Positions 16,380 to 24,488 of a stretch of 64,000 nucleotides of DNA are shown here, one piece after another. Source of the DNA: Fibrobacter sp. (GTDB taxonomy: Bacteria > Fibrobacterota > Fibrobacteria > Fibrobacterales > Fibrobacteraceae); the NCBI GenBank assembly GCA_017649565.1, contig JAGCGO010000068.1, positions 1-64,000 on the forward strand, in the 5' to 3' direction. The position numbers were made by a program, and so were the translations under genes. The first letter of the stretch is position 1. The number at the start of each line of letters is the position of its first letter. The notes beneath the pieces were generated by a model. The model saw only the letters and a list, made by a program, of their open reading frames with translations, did not search any database and was not told where the DNA came from.

Positions 16380-17464
16380 TACACGACTTCTTGGAGTTTC
16401 CCTATTATTTCTTCGATCGACGTGAATGCGCACATGGGGAGGCTGATGGCCTTCTTGCTTACCATGTCCGCCACGTTTTCTCCCGCATGCTGGGACGCCG
16501 TCCCTGCAAAGCAGGGCTGCCTGTGCAGCGGCATGGGGTAGTGGATGCAGTGGGGGATGCCCGCCCTGTCCAGTTTCGCGATGAATTCTTCGCGGTTGTC
16601 CGCGAGCAGGGTGTACTGGGCGTAGGTGCTCGTGTTCCCGTCGGCGACTTGCTGCGGGGTGAACCCTTCGATGTTTGCAAAAAAATGGTTGTAGCGTTCG
16701 GCAATCTTGCGGCGGCTTTCGAGTTCAGCGTTCAGGTGGGTGAGCTTCACGCGCAGGACTGCCGCCTGCAGTGCGTCGAGCCTGCTGTTCGTGCCGACAA
16801 CCTTGTGAAGATAGCGTTCCTCGCTGCCGTGGTTTGCGAGCATGCGCACTTTCTGCGCGAGTTCCTTGTTTGCCGTGAAGATGGCGCCGCCGTCACCGTA
16901 GCAGCCGAGGGGCTTGCTCGGGTAGAAGCTGGTGATGGCCATGTCGCCGAGGGTGCAGGCGTGTTTGCTGCCTTGCATGGCCCCGAAGGCCTGCGCGGAA
17001 TCTTCGAGGAGCCAGAGCCCGTGGCGCTGGGCAATCTCGCGGAGCTTTCCATAGGGGGCGCACTGGCCGAAGAGGTCGACCGCGATGATTCCGCGCGTCA
17101 GCGGGCCGATCAGGGTTTCGACGCTTTCGGGGGAAATCTGGAGGGTCCGCGGGTCGATGTCGGCGAATACGGGGGTCGCCCCGAGCCTCGCGACGCATTC
17201 TGCCGGGGCGATAAACGTGAAGTCCGGAACGACGACCTCGTCCCCCGGTTGGACGCCGAGGGCGGTCAGGGCGATGGTGAGCGCGTCGGTCCCGCTGGCG
17301 CAGGTGACGGCGTTTGTCCCGGTGTAGGCAGAAAGTTCAGCTTCGAGTGCTGCCACTTCCGGCCCGCCGATGTATATTCCGCTGTCGAGTACGGCTTTCT
17401 CGGCTTTTTCGAGTTCTTCTCGGTAAGCTTTTCTCTGGCCCTGGATGTTCACGAACGGAATCAT
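16379..17464 (-). CDS. DegT/DnrJ/EryC1/StrS sugar aminotransferase (WbpE-like)
   Basis: A PLP enzyme that transfers an amino group to a keto-sugar nucleotide, used for surface polysaccharide sugars. The 361-residue length is usual for the family. Visible motifs: SGTDALTIAL (about 57-66), the PLP-nitrogen Asp in LLEDSAQAFGA (about 152-162), and the Schiff-base Lys in SFYPSKPLGCYGDGGA (K184). Overall wording is closest to WbpE-type enzymes that make 3-amino-glucuronate derivatives, but related enzymes act on other sugars. TATATTTG lies five bases upstream of the ATG. It stands alone, with no other nucleotide-sugar gene adjacent. Confidence 0.8.
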   Translation of the reverse strand: MIPFVNIQGQRKAYREELEKAEKAVLDSGIYIGGPEVAALEAELSAYTGTNAVTCASGTDALTIALTALGVQPGDEVVVPDFTFIAPAECVARLGATPVFADIDPRTLQISPESVETLIGPLTRGIIAVDLFGQCAPYGKLREIAQRHGLWLLEDSAQAFGAMQGSKHACTLGDMAITSFYPSKPLGCYGDGGAIFTANKELAQKVRMLANHGSEERYLHKVVGTNSRLDALQAAVLRVKLTHLNAELESRRKIAERYNHFFANIEGFTPQQVADGNTSTYAQYTLLADNREEFIAKLDRAGIPHCIHYPMPLHRQPCFAGTASQHAGENVADMVSKKAISLPMCAFTSIEEIIGKLQEVV

Positions 17465-17469
17465 GCCTT

Positions 17470-17477
17470 CAAATATA
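17470..17477 (-). promoter_or_regulatory. TATATTTG -7 promoter box
   Basis: Minus-strand TATATTTG with only five bases before the ATG at 17464. No ribosome binding site fits in that space, so a leaderless transcript is implied. Confidence 0.6.
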
Positions 17478-17555
17478 GAAATGCGCCGCTTTTGGGCGGG
17501 ACTTTGCGAAAAAACTGCGAAAAATGTTCGTATTTAGTCTTTTTTTGACCTTCCC

Positions 17556-17586
17556 CTTGAAATCTCCGAATTTTTTACTAACTTTG
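17556..17586 (+). promoter_or_regulatory. rpsT promoter
   Basis: CTTG at 17556-17559, 19-base spacer, TAACTTTG at 17579-17586: a close match to TTTG-N19-TAnnTTTG. The leader would be about 35 bases and contains the GGAGA ribosome site. Confidence 0.65.
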
Positions 17587-17628
17587 TGCCAACATTTTTA
17601 AGTAGGTTTTCACCCGGAGAAATATAAG

Positions 17629-17889
17629 GTGCCTCAACATAAATCTTGCAAAAAGCGTTTGCGTCAGGCCGAAAAGGCCAATGCCATGAACCGTTCCGTT
17701 CGTTCTGCGATCCGTTCGAGCCTCAAGGTCATCCGTTCGGCTGCTTCTAAGGAAGAAGCCCTCAAGGAAATGCCGAACCTGTTCAGCATGCTGGACAAGG
17801 CTGCCGCCAAGAGCCGTGCCGGTTTCAACGCCAATCGCGCTGCGAACTACAAGGCCAAGGCCGCCAAGGTCGTCAACGCCCTTGCTTAA
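17629..17889 (+). CDS. rpsT: 30S ribosomal protein S20
   Basis: Binds 16S rRNA in the small subunit. The 86-residue protein is rich in Lys, Arg and Ala, with the typical S20 start (PQHKSCKKRLRQ), an NRSVRSAIRSSLK helix, and the C-terminal AAAKSRAGFNANRAANYKAK segment. It begins at GTG 17629 with CGGAGA about 10 bases upstream. Rare start codons in rpsT are known from other bacteria, where they contribute to autogenous control; whether that holds here is unknown. Single-gene unit with its own promoter and terminator. Confidence 0.95.
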   Translation: MPQHKSCKKRLRQAEKANAMNRSVRSAIRSSLKVIRSAASKEEALKEMPNLFSMLDKAAAKSRAGFNANRAANYKAKAAKVVNALA

Positions 17890-17922
17890 TTTCTAGGTCT
17901 CCTAGTTGTTTGTTCACGAGAA

Positions 17923-17948
17923 CCAGCATGCTCTGCGTGCTGGATTTT
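17923..17948 (+). terminator. rpsT terminator
   Basis: CCAGCA / TGCTGG hairpin (17923-17943) followed by ATTTT, about 35 bases after the rpsT stop. Confidence 0.7.
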
Positions 17949-18122
17949 CGTGTATTTGGTTGTTGTAAGAATTTCGTCACTTTGAGCAACTTTGTAAAAA
18001 AAACGTTCTGAGGTTGCGAATTTGGCCTTTAATCGGGCTTTTTTTGGGGCGCTTTTTTAAAAAACACCTGCGAAGTCTATGTGGGGCTCACATTTACGGG
18101 ACTTTTTGCTATTTTCAAGTCC

Positions 18123-19043
18123 GTGAATTTTGCAAAGACAACTATACATTTCCAGAATTCGACTCGCTCGATAACGGTCCATTTGCCGGAAATTTTGTTC
18201 CGTGCAAGTACCTGGATCAAGGTTATCGTCCTTGTCGGTGTAGTTCTCTTTGCGATACAGCTTGTCACGATTTCCCTTTACGACGGTTTGCTTTCCCAGG
18301 GGCTTTCTAGCCGCCGGGGGCTGGACCGCGACTTGACGAAGATCCAGGAAACGGTCGACTACCTTTCCATGACTTCGGACGACTTTTATAGGGACGAACG
18401 CAGGCTTCATGCCCGTTACGGCCTGCCCTTGCCGGACGAGGCCACCCGCGAGATGGGTACCGGTGGCGAAATCGCTTCCGATTCGCTCCTGCTCCGCGGA
18501 ATGTCCCCGGTTCTCGAGAAGGCCGCTGTCCTCCAGGAAGAAACCGACCGCCTGAAGAGCAAGTTCTACAACAACGGCGAGTCTTTCTCTTCGCTTACCC
18601 ATTATATCAACCAGAGACAGGCCATCTGGCGCTTTGTCCCGTCCATCTGCCCGACGCAGGGACACTACGCGTCTTCCTTTGGCCCGCGCATCCACCCCGT
18701 CACCGGCGAGGTGGGCAAGATGCACAATGGTATCGATATCGGCAACGACCGTTGGACCCCGATCTTTGCATCGGCGGATGGTGTGGTCGAGATTGCCAAG
18801 TTGAGTCCCTCCTTCGGGAATTATGTGATGCTGGACCACAGCAACGGGCTAAAGACCGTCTACGCGCACATGCAGATGTATGTCGTGAAGCCGGGCGAGT
18901 TCGTGCGTCGCTACCAGCTAATTGGTTACATGGGAAATACCGGCCTCTCTGTTGGCCCGCACCTGCATTACGAGGTGTGGGAGAACAACCACCCGGTAAA
19001 TCCGCTTGCCTATATTTTGCCTAACGACCACTCGGTCGAGTAG
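18123..19043 (+). CDS. Membrane-anchored M23 (LytM-type) metallopeptidase
   Basis: Likely a cell-wall endopeptidase or a regulator of one, in the periplasm. A short cytoplasmic N-terminus is followed by one transmembrane helix (about residues 30-55: WIKVIVLVGVVLFAI). A helical, probably coiled-coil segment (about 65-170) precedes the LytM domain (about 185-300), which has zinc ligands in HNGIDIG (H201/D205) and HLHYE (H280, H282). All zinc ligands are present, so it is likely active. GTG 18123 is chosen because a TATTTTCA box ends five bases before it, as for neighbours; an in-frame GTG at 18081 would add 14 residues. Not linked to division genes here. Confidence 0.8.
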   Translation: MNFAKTTIHFQNSTRSITVHLPEILFRASTWIKVIVLVGVVLFAIQLVTISLYDGLLSQGLSSRRGLDRDLTKIQETVDYLSMTSDDFYRDERRLHARYGLPLPDEATREMGTGGEIASDSLLLRGMSPVLEKAAVLQEETDRLKSKFYNNGESFSSLTHYINQRQAIWRFVPSICPTQGHYASSFGPRIHPVTGEVGKMHNGIDIGNDRWTPIFASADGVVEIAKLSPSFGNYVMLDHSNGLKTVYAHMQMYVVKPGEFVRRYQLIGYMGNTGLSVGPHLHYEVWENNHPVNPLAYILPNDHSVE

Positions 19044-19113
19044 GTGCCTTCGCTGCCAGTTTTCTTGGCGCTGGTCTGACCGGCGGTGGTGAGGGGTTCC
19101 CCACGGGGGAATA

Positions 19114-20505
19114 TTGAAATCCATTCCATTTTTGACGTCGCTGGCGTTTGCCTGCCCGATGTTTGTGGAGTTTTTCCCGGACCCGACGGCCGTCCGCGAC
19201 GAAGAAGGCGAGTACGTTGAAATCCGCCTCGACGATTTTTCTGCTGACAGCCTGTTCGTGGCCTTCGAATCGAAACCCGCGCTCTCCTTTGCCTACCCTG
19301 CGGGGTCGAGACTTGTGCTGGTTCATGATTCGGCGTACTGTCCCGATGCCCCGAAGCTGTCGTGCGGCGCTCTCGGGAGTATTGCCATGCCCAACTCGCG
19401 CGAGTCCACCTGGAAACTGTGGGCGGGGAACTGCTCCGATTCCGTAGTGCTCCCCAAGCCCAAAGCGGGTTATGCCTTCCAGAGGGTTCGCGAGACGGAC
19501 GAGTGGGCCTTTAGCCGGGGGACGCCCGGGACGGCCGACCCGGATTACGAGGTCGGTTTCGACGATTGCGGGCTTGCAAGTGTCAAGGCTGTTTACGGCG
19601 GGGGCGAATGGGCTGTTTCGGGGTGGCTGACTGGTTGCAAATCTGCCAGGCTGGCCGTGGAGTCCCTGAACCTTTCCAAGTTGGGTGGGTGGCGGCTGGA
19701 TACGGTCTCCGTGGTGGAACGCTTTACGTTGCGGGTTCGTGGGGAGGCCGCTTGGATTAGGCTTAATTTGCCTCGCGACGAGGCTCCGGCGAACGATTCC
19801 CTGGACACCTTGCTGGTGCAGCGTGGAGCTTCGCCGTTGGTCATCTCCGAAATACACCATTGCCCCTCGGAACCTGAGCCGGAGTGGATCGAACTTTACA
19901 ACGGGTCGCGCTATTCGCTCCCGCTTTCGCGGGTGCAGTTCCTTGGCCGGAGCGGGTTCCTTTCGGATTCCATTCCCCCTTACGGGAGTGTCCTGGTGAC
20001 GCGAGACTCGCTTTCGCTCCGTAGCGCCATCGGTTTCAAGGACGTGCGGATAATCCAGGCGAACTTCGGCTACTTGGGCAATACGGGCGGGTCGGTGCTG
20101 CTTGCGGTCGACAGTACCGTGGTGGACAGTGCCGGCTGGGATAAGAACACCGCGAAATGCCCGGCCGGGTTCAACCCGCGCACGATGCTTGTGGAAAATA
20201 CGCCCGGCTTTCTCGGCTACGCTTCGCAGTCGGCTGTCGGGGAGGCGCCCTTCCGGTACACGCTCTCCACGAGAGTCGTGCGCCGGAGGGGCGACCCGCT
20301 GCGCATCCGCGTGGAGGGGGAGTCCGCGGTGTCGCTCAAGTTGCTGGACTCGGCCCGCAGGGAGGTCTGGTCGTTTGTCGTCCCGACATCGTCGGGCAAG
20401 TGGTGGGTGGTCCCGGCGGCGGAAAGGCTGGGCGTCGGGGTGGGTTTTGTTTCGCTTTCGGTGGGGGAATATGCGTCGGTCGTGGGTATTGTGGTTAGGC
20501 CTTAG
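19114..20505 (+). CDS. Secreted lamin-tail-domain protein
   Basis: A 463-residue secreted protein. A short hydrophobic start (SIPFLTSLAFACPM) serves as signal. Two lamin-tail-like (LTD) modules are visible: MFVEFFPDPTAVRDEEGEYVEI near residues 16-37, and VISEIHHCPSEPEPEWIELYN near 247-267, each with the E-Y/W-(I/V)-E core. Bacterial LTD modules occur in surface and nuclease-associated proteins. The TTG start at 19114 follows GGGGGA. The gene overlaps the next one by 35 bp, so they are probably translationally coupled and act together at the envelope. Specific function unknown. Confidence 0.65.
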   Translation: MKSIPFLTSLAFACPMFVEFFPDPTAVRDEEGEYVEIRLDDFSADSLFVAFESKPALSFAYPAGSRLVLVHDSAYCPDAPKLSCGALGSIAMPNSRESTWKLWAGNCSDSVVLPKPKAGYAFQRVRETDEWAFSRGTPGTADPDYEVGFDDCGLASVKAVYGGGEWAVSGWLTGCKSARLAVESLNLSKLGGWRLDTVSVVERFTLRVRGEAAWIRLNLPRDEAPANDSLDTLLVQRGASPLVISEIHHCPSEPEPEWIELYNGSRYSLPLSRVQFLGRSGFLSDSIPPYGSVLVTRDSLSLRSAIGFKDVRIIQANFGYLGNTGGSVLLAVDSTVVDSAGWDKNTAKCPAGFNPRTMLVENTPGFLGYASQSAVGEAPFRYTLSTRVVRRRGDPLRIRVEGESAVSLKLLDSARREVWSFVVPTSSGKWWVVPAAERLGVGVGFVSLSVGEYASVVGIVVRP

Positions 20506-21202
20506 CGTGAACCTTTGGGCCGCCGGCGGGGCGGTCCCGTTCGTGCCGACGGTGAGGGGCGACCTTGCTCCGAGCGGATTCTCCGGGTTCTACACGTCCC
20601 CGGCGCGGCTTGTTGCTCCCGGGTTTGCGCTGTCGGCGGTGTACGGCGCGGGGGACGTGGACGAGTTTGCCTATGCGGGCTACGGGGAAGTCGGAGCCGG
20701 TCCGCTCCGGCTGGCGTTCTTCAGCGCATTCCACGGGCTCGACAGTCTGTATAGGCAGTCGTATTCGGAAATGCAGACTTCGTTGCCTGTGGGAATGTTT
20801 GTCCTGGGCGCTGCCTACGGGCTTTCGATGGAATGGCTTCCCGGAGCCGAAAAATGGGCGCGGCACCGCTACAAGGCGGGGACCATGTTCCTGTGGCGGG
20901 ACTTTGCCGTGGGAGCCATGGCCTATGGCTTTACGGATGAACGTGTCGATGGTCGAGGAGGGCTTCACTGGGAGCCGGACGGGAGTTTTTCCTTTTTCCT
21001 GGAGGCGGACCGGAACTCGGTCTGGATTGGGAATGGGCTCCGCTTCCGGTATGGCGAGGCGCATTTCCGTTACGGGTTCCCCGATTTTACGGTTTCGCTG
21101 CTTTTCTGCGTCAGCTGGGAGGGGTGGCTTGCCGGAATGGTGGCAGGTTCGGGCGGCGTTCCCGTTTTGGGTGCTTTTTCAGGGAAAAGGCTTGCAAAAT
21201 GA
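20471..21202 (+). CDS. Secreted or outer-membrane hypothetical protein
   Basis: A 243-residue protein with signal peptide (MRRSWVLWLGLSVNLWAAG). The mature part alternates aromatic and Gly residues in short strands (GPLRLAFFSAFHGLDS, HRYKAGTMFLWRDFAVGAMAYGF), suggesting a small beta-barrel. GGGGGA lies just before ATG 20471. It overlaps the lamin-tail gene by 35 bp in a different frame. The same frame is open farther upstream, but that part is antisense-like and lacks a start context. I know no family for it. Confidence 0.6.
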   Translation: MRRSWVLWLGLSVNLWAAGGAVPFVPTVRGDLAPSGFSGFYTSPARLVAPGFALSAVYGAGDVDEFAYAGYGEVGAGPLRLAFFSAFHGLDSLYRQSYSEMQTSLPVGMFVLGAAYGLSMEWLPGAEKWARHRYKAGTMFLWRDFAVGAMAYGFTDERVDGRGGLHWEPDGSFSFFLEADRNSVWIGNGLRFRYGEAHFRYGFPDFTVSLLFCVSWEGWLAGMVAGSGGVPVLGAFSGKRLAK

Positions 21203-21248
21203 AATGGCGGTTAACGCAATGAGCGATATTTTGTTTATCTTGTGAGAT

Positions 21249-22538
21249 ATGAATGATCTTGTTGTAGAAGGTGCGTTCAACTGGAGTGTGGCATGGAGCT
21301 TTCTGTGCTGCGTTCTGCTGGTGGTTTCGTCTGTGGCGATCCTGTATATCCGCGACAACCGCGAGAAGCAGAAACTCTATAAGTTGTTTTCCGGCCATAT
21401 GGGCGAGTTCATTGTCGTTCTCTCCCCGAAGATGGAATACCTTTACGGCATGCCTATTTTTTCCAGCGATCCGTTTTTCGGCATGATTACCCGCGAACGT
21501 TCCCTTGAGGATTTTCTCCCTGCGGCGGACTGGATTCGCCTCAGCGCTTATTTCAAGGAAACGGACAGGCACCCGAACATGCCCTTTGTGCTTTCTTTCG
21601 ATGATGGTGGCGATGCCCCCATCTGGTACGAACTGCGCTGCATCAAGAAGTACTATTCGTCGGTGGAATTCCATTACGTGTGCTTCATCAGGAACATCTC
21701 CAAGGAAGTGGAAATCAGGAAGAACAAGGAAGACGCCGATTCAAAACTCAGGATGCTTCTTGAACACACGGGTGACTTCATCTGGAAATTCGATATCGAG
21801 AACCACAAGCTCACGAGCCTGACTCCGGCATCGGGCGACGGTTACCGCATTATCCCGATTCCGGTGGGGGAGGTAGACCTGCACATGCTGGTTCCCCCGC
21901 AGGATTATGCCGTGTTGATGGACGTGATTAACCAGCACGTGCTGGCTTACCATAGGACCGGCAATATCGATGACGGCGATGTCAATACGAAGGTTCGCGG
22001 CTACCGCACGGACAAGTCGCTGGTGTGGTATGACCTGCATTGTAAGTTGGAAATGAACGACGATGGTCACCTGTTCTACAGGGGCGTGGCCCGCCGTATG
22101 GACGTGATGCTTGATAATCCGGTATTCCATTTGGATGAAGAGAAGGAGGCTATGCTATCTGCAACGATGTCTTCTCCCGATATCCGCATGTTCTGGGTGG
22201 ACAGGAATTTTATCGTGCAAGGCTGCAATCAGGCCTTTTCGCTGGACATGAAACGCAACAGTCCCGACCAGGTCAAGGGAGAATCGTTGAAAATGCTTAT
22301 TTCGGACAAGCATTCTCCCATGATCATCCAAAAGATTGGCGATGTGCTCAGTACGCAGAAAAGCGTTGTCTGGAAGAATGTGTACTTGTCGCCGGATCAG
22401 TTTATTGTGTTTAACGCCGTTCCGCTTACGATAGATAGCGGAAAGGTTCAGAGCGTTATGTGCTTGTATCTGTTGATTGATCAGAAAGATATTTTGCCAG
22501 CAAATGCTGAATCCATAAATAAGGAAGAAAAACAATGA
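21249..22538 (+). CDS. Membrane-anchored multi-PAS protein without output domain
   Basis: A 429-residue protein with one transmembrane helix (about residues 12-34) and three PAS-like units: about 45-155, 160-280 (begins LRMLLEHTGDFIWKFDIENHKL) and 300-415 (DIRMFWVDRNFIVQGCNQAF). No kinase, cyclase, GGDEF or HTH module follows. It could therefore signal by protein contact with a separate partner, or be a ligand sensor for its neighbour. The stop codon overlaps the ATG of the rhodanese lipoprotein by 4 bp, indicating coupling. A GATATTTTG stretch lies about 20 bases upstream. Sensed signal unknown. Confidence 0.7.
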   Translation: MNDLVVEGAFNWSVAWSFLCCVLLVVSSVAILYIRDNREKQKLYKLFSGHMGEFIVVLSPKMEYLYGMPIFSSDPFFGMITRERSLEDFLPAADWIRLSAYFKETDRHPNMPFVLSFDDGGDAPIWYELRCIKKYYSSVEFHYVCFIRNISKEVEIRKNKEDADSKLRMLLEHTGDFIWKFDIENHKLTSLTPASGDGYRIIPIPVGEVDLHMLVPPQDYAVLMDVINQHVLAYHRTGNIDDGDVNTKVRGYRTDKSLVWYDLHCKLEMNDDGHLFYRGVARRMDVMLDNPVFHLDEEKEAMLSATMSSPDIRMFWVDRNFIVQGCNQAFSLDMKRNSPDQVKGESLKMLISDKHSPMIIQKIGDVLSTQKSVVWKNVYLSPDQFIVFNAVPLTIDSGKVQSVMCLYLLIDQKDILPANAESINKEEKQ

Positions 22539-22981
22539 AAAAAGTTATAGCGATTTCTCTTTTCGCAATGATCATGACCGCCGGCTGCAAGGAAACGCCG
22601 AAGGTTGAAAACCAGCCTGCTCCGGAGGCCAAGCCTGCCGCCGTTCAGCCGGCACCGGAACCGACTCCCGCTCCCGAGGCTCCGAAGGCATCCATTACGA
22701 ATGTGGAATGGGCCCAGGCTCTCGAAATGCAGAAGAACGGTGCTGTACTGATCGACGTGCGTACTCCGGCTGAAGTTGCCGAGGGTACTGCTCCGGGTTC
22801 CATCAACATCCCGCTGCAGGAAGCCGAACAGCGTCTTGCCGAATTCCCGAAGGACAAGGATTTGCTGATCTTCTGCCGCAGCGGCAAGCGCAGTATGGCT
22901 GTTTCGAACTTCCTGGTTCAGAACGGCTACGATCGCGTGTTCAACGTGGTCGGCGGATTCCTCGCGTTCCCGAAGAATTAG
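22535..22981 (+). CDS. Rhodanese-domain lipoprotein
   Basis: A periplasmic-facing lipoprotein (MTAGC, Cys18) with a Pro/Ala-rich linker (about 25-52) and a single rhodanese domain (about 55-148). The active-site loop is CRSGKRS with Cys114, so sulfur transfer or persulfide/thiol chemistry is possible. Start ATG overlaps the PAS gene's TGA by 4 bp. Single-domain secreted rhodaneses of this type are widespread; the physiological sulfur donor is not known. Confidence 0.85.
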   Translation: MKKVIAISLFAMIMTAGCKETPKVENQPAPEAKPAAVQPAPEPTPAPEAPKASITNVEWAQALEMQKNGAVLIDVRTPAEVAEGTAPGSINIPLQEAEQRLAEFPKDKDLLIFCRSGKRSMAVSNFLVQNGYDRVFNVVGGFLAFPKN

Positions 22982-22992
22982 AATTCAGGGAT

Positions 22993-23111
22993 TAGGGGCT
23001 AGGATCTAGAGGCTAGGGAAAAATAACACGGCTTCGCCGTCTGTTATTGACGCACGAAGTGCGTGATTCTTATTCCCTAGATCCTAGTCTCTAGCCTCTA
23101 TCCCCTAACAA
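22993..23111. repeat. Inverted pair of heptad repeat blocks around two hairpins
   Basis: Left block 22993-23020 holds four heptads TAGGNNN or TAGANNN. Right block 23077-23111 holds five heptads CTANNNN in the opposite sense. Together they form an imperfect palindrome, with CTAGGGAA...TTATTCCCTAG arms. Between them sit two small hairpins, ACGGCTTCGCCGT and CGCACGAAGTGCG. The right block ends at the ribD ATG. About 25 bases match 10548-10572 in reverse complement. Confidence 0.75.
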
Positions 23112-24338
23112 ATGAACTACCTACAACTCGCTCTCGAAGAATCTTTCTTCTCGATTGGAATCAGCCGCCCGAATCCGGCGGTCGGTGCCGTCGTGGTGAA
23201 AGACGGGATTATCGTGGGCAGGGGGCGTACGCAGCGCCCCGGCAGTGCCCATGCCGAAGTCATGGCGCTGCGTGACGCGGGCGAACTCGCCCGCGGCGCG
23301 GCCATATACGTGACGCTCGAACCGTGCTGCCACTATGGCCGCACGCCCCCCTGCACAAAAGCGATTATCGAGGCGGGTATTGCCGAGGTGTACTTTGCAC
23401 ATGCCGACCCGAATCCGTTGGTGCGAGGCAAGTCCCGCAAGATTCTGGAAGAGGCGGGCATCGCTGTTTACGAAGGCGAAGACGCCTGTGTACGCGCCTG
23501 TTTTAGCGACGGGCAGGAAAATGACCTCCATGCATCCTCAAATGCGTCGTGCGAATGCGGCGTGTTCGGCTATGGCCCTGCATCCGAAGAGCCCAAGGCA
23601 GAAGGCCGTTCTGTCTATATGCAAATCTCGCGCTTCTTTGAAGCGTATGATTATTTTGTCTGTAATAAACGGACTTTTGTCGAAATAAAGTCTGCCGTGT
23701 CCGAAGATTCTTTTATGGGCTGCGTATGTGCCGACGGTTGCCACGCCCCGCTGAAGATTACGGGCCAGGGCGCAAACTGCTGGAACCACGAACTGCGCGC
23801 CATGAGCGATGCCGTGCTGATCGGTGCGGGGACGCTCCTGGCGGACAATCCGAGCCTTGACGTGCGCTATGCGCAGGGGAACAATCCCGTAATCATCGTT
23901 TGGGCAGGACATCGCGAACTTGCTTTGAATGAAATTCGCTCGTTGGCTAGCAGTCCGATTGTATTCAGTTGCGTGGCCCAGCCGCAGCTGGACGGAAACG
24001 CCGAAGTTGTCGTGCTTCCGCATACAAACTTTGGGGACAACTGGCGCTTTATGCTGGCGAACCTTTCCGAACGCGGGATGCACCGCCTGATGGTGGAGCC
24101 GGGTGCTGGCCTTGCGCGAGAGCTTTTCTCCGCCGGTTTGGATCCAAAAATGCCGCTTTGGAACCGCTTGGACCTGTGGCGTTCTACGGATCCGTCCGTC
24201 GAAGAGTCTCTTGATCGCCTGATCGATTGCGGCAAAGCGAAATGTGGCCTTGAATTCCCCGGCCTTCCATCTTGTGCCATCGCCAAGGAATCCGCGATAA
24301 TCGGAAACGACGTCCTGACCGTCTATTATCCGGGATAG
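23112..24338 (+). CDS. ribD: Riboflavin biosynthesis deaminase/reductase
   Basis: Carries out deamination and then reduction of the pyrimidine intermediate in riboflavin synthesis. The N-terminal deaminase domain (1-140) has zinc motifs HAE (47-49) and [11 protein letters not shown] (71-81). The reductase domain (about 180-400) is divergent: the [22 protein letters not shown] segment is clear, but the usual K-x-A-x-S-x-D-G-K start is replaced by [15 protein letters not shown] 35-40 residue Cys/Ser/Glu-rich insert sits between domains (about 137-180). No ribosome site is visible; the heptad repeat abuts the ATG. ribE follows after 150 bases. Confidence 0.85.
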   Translation: MNYLQLALEESFFSIGISRPNPAVGAVVVKDGIIVGRGRTQRPGSAHAEVMALRDAGELARGAAIYVTLEPCCHYGRTPPCTKAIIEAGIAEVYFAHADPNPLVRGKSRKILEEAGIAVYEGEDACVRACFSDGQENDLHASSNASCECGVFGYGPASEEPKAEGRSVYMQISRFFEAYDYFVCNKRTFVEIKSAVSEDSFMGCVCADGCHAPLKITGQGANCWNHELRAMSDAVLIGAGTLLADNPSLDVRYAQGNNPVIIVWAGHRELALNEIRSLASSPIVFSCVAQPQLDGNAEVVVLPHTNFGDNWRFMLANLSERGMHRLMVEPGAGLARELFSAGLDPKMPLWNRLDLWRSTDPSVEESLDRLIDCGKAKCGLEFPGLPSCAIAKESAIIGNDVLTVYYPG

Positions 24339-24362
24339 GGCTTCGATTTCGAGTCCTTCTCC

Positions 24363-24471
24363 CTACGCATTTCCCACTTCTTACTGTCTACCTCCTACTT
24401 CCTACTTCCCACTTCCTACGGCCTACAGCCCACTTCCTACTATTTACTGTCTACTTTCTACTAACCACTTT
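24363..24471. repeat. CTACNNN heptad array
   Basis: From 24374 to 24471 fourteen consecutive heptads keep exact 7-base register, each of form (C/T)(T/C)ACNNN, for example CTACTTC, CCACTTC, TTACTGT. One further unit lies at 24363. The array fills the ribD-ribE gap and ends three bases before the ribE promoter box. Confidence 0.85.
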
Positions 24472-24473
24472 TC

Positions 24474-24481
24474 TATATTTG
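24474..24481 (+). promoter_or_regulatory. ribE operon -7 promoter box
   Basis: TATATTTG, seven bases before the ribE ATG. The expected -33 TTG is not evident because the upstream DNA is the CTACNNN array. No FMN riboswitch (RFN element) is recognisable upstream of either ribD or ribE. Confidence 0.55.
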
Positions 24482-24488
24482 CCCCCGT

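Noticed and set aside
20102-20470. Upstream extension of the 20471-21202 gene
   Set aside because: The extension lies in a different frame inside the lamin-tail gene and lacks a ribosome site; the signal peptide begins at 20471.
22993-23111. Insertion sequence
   Set aside because: The palindrome has no transposase frame inside or nearby and no visible target duplication; kept as a repeat element only.
24363-24471. CRISPR-like array
   Set aside because: Units are 7 bases long with variable ends and no spacers; no cas genes are present in the window.
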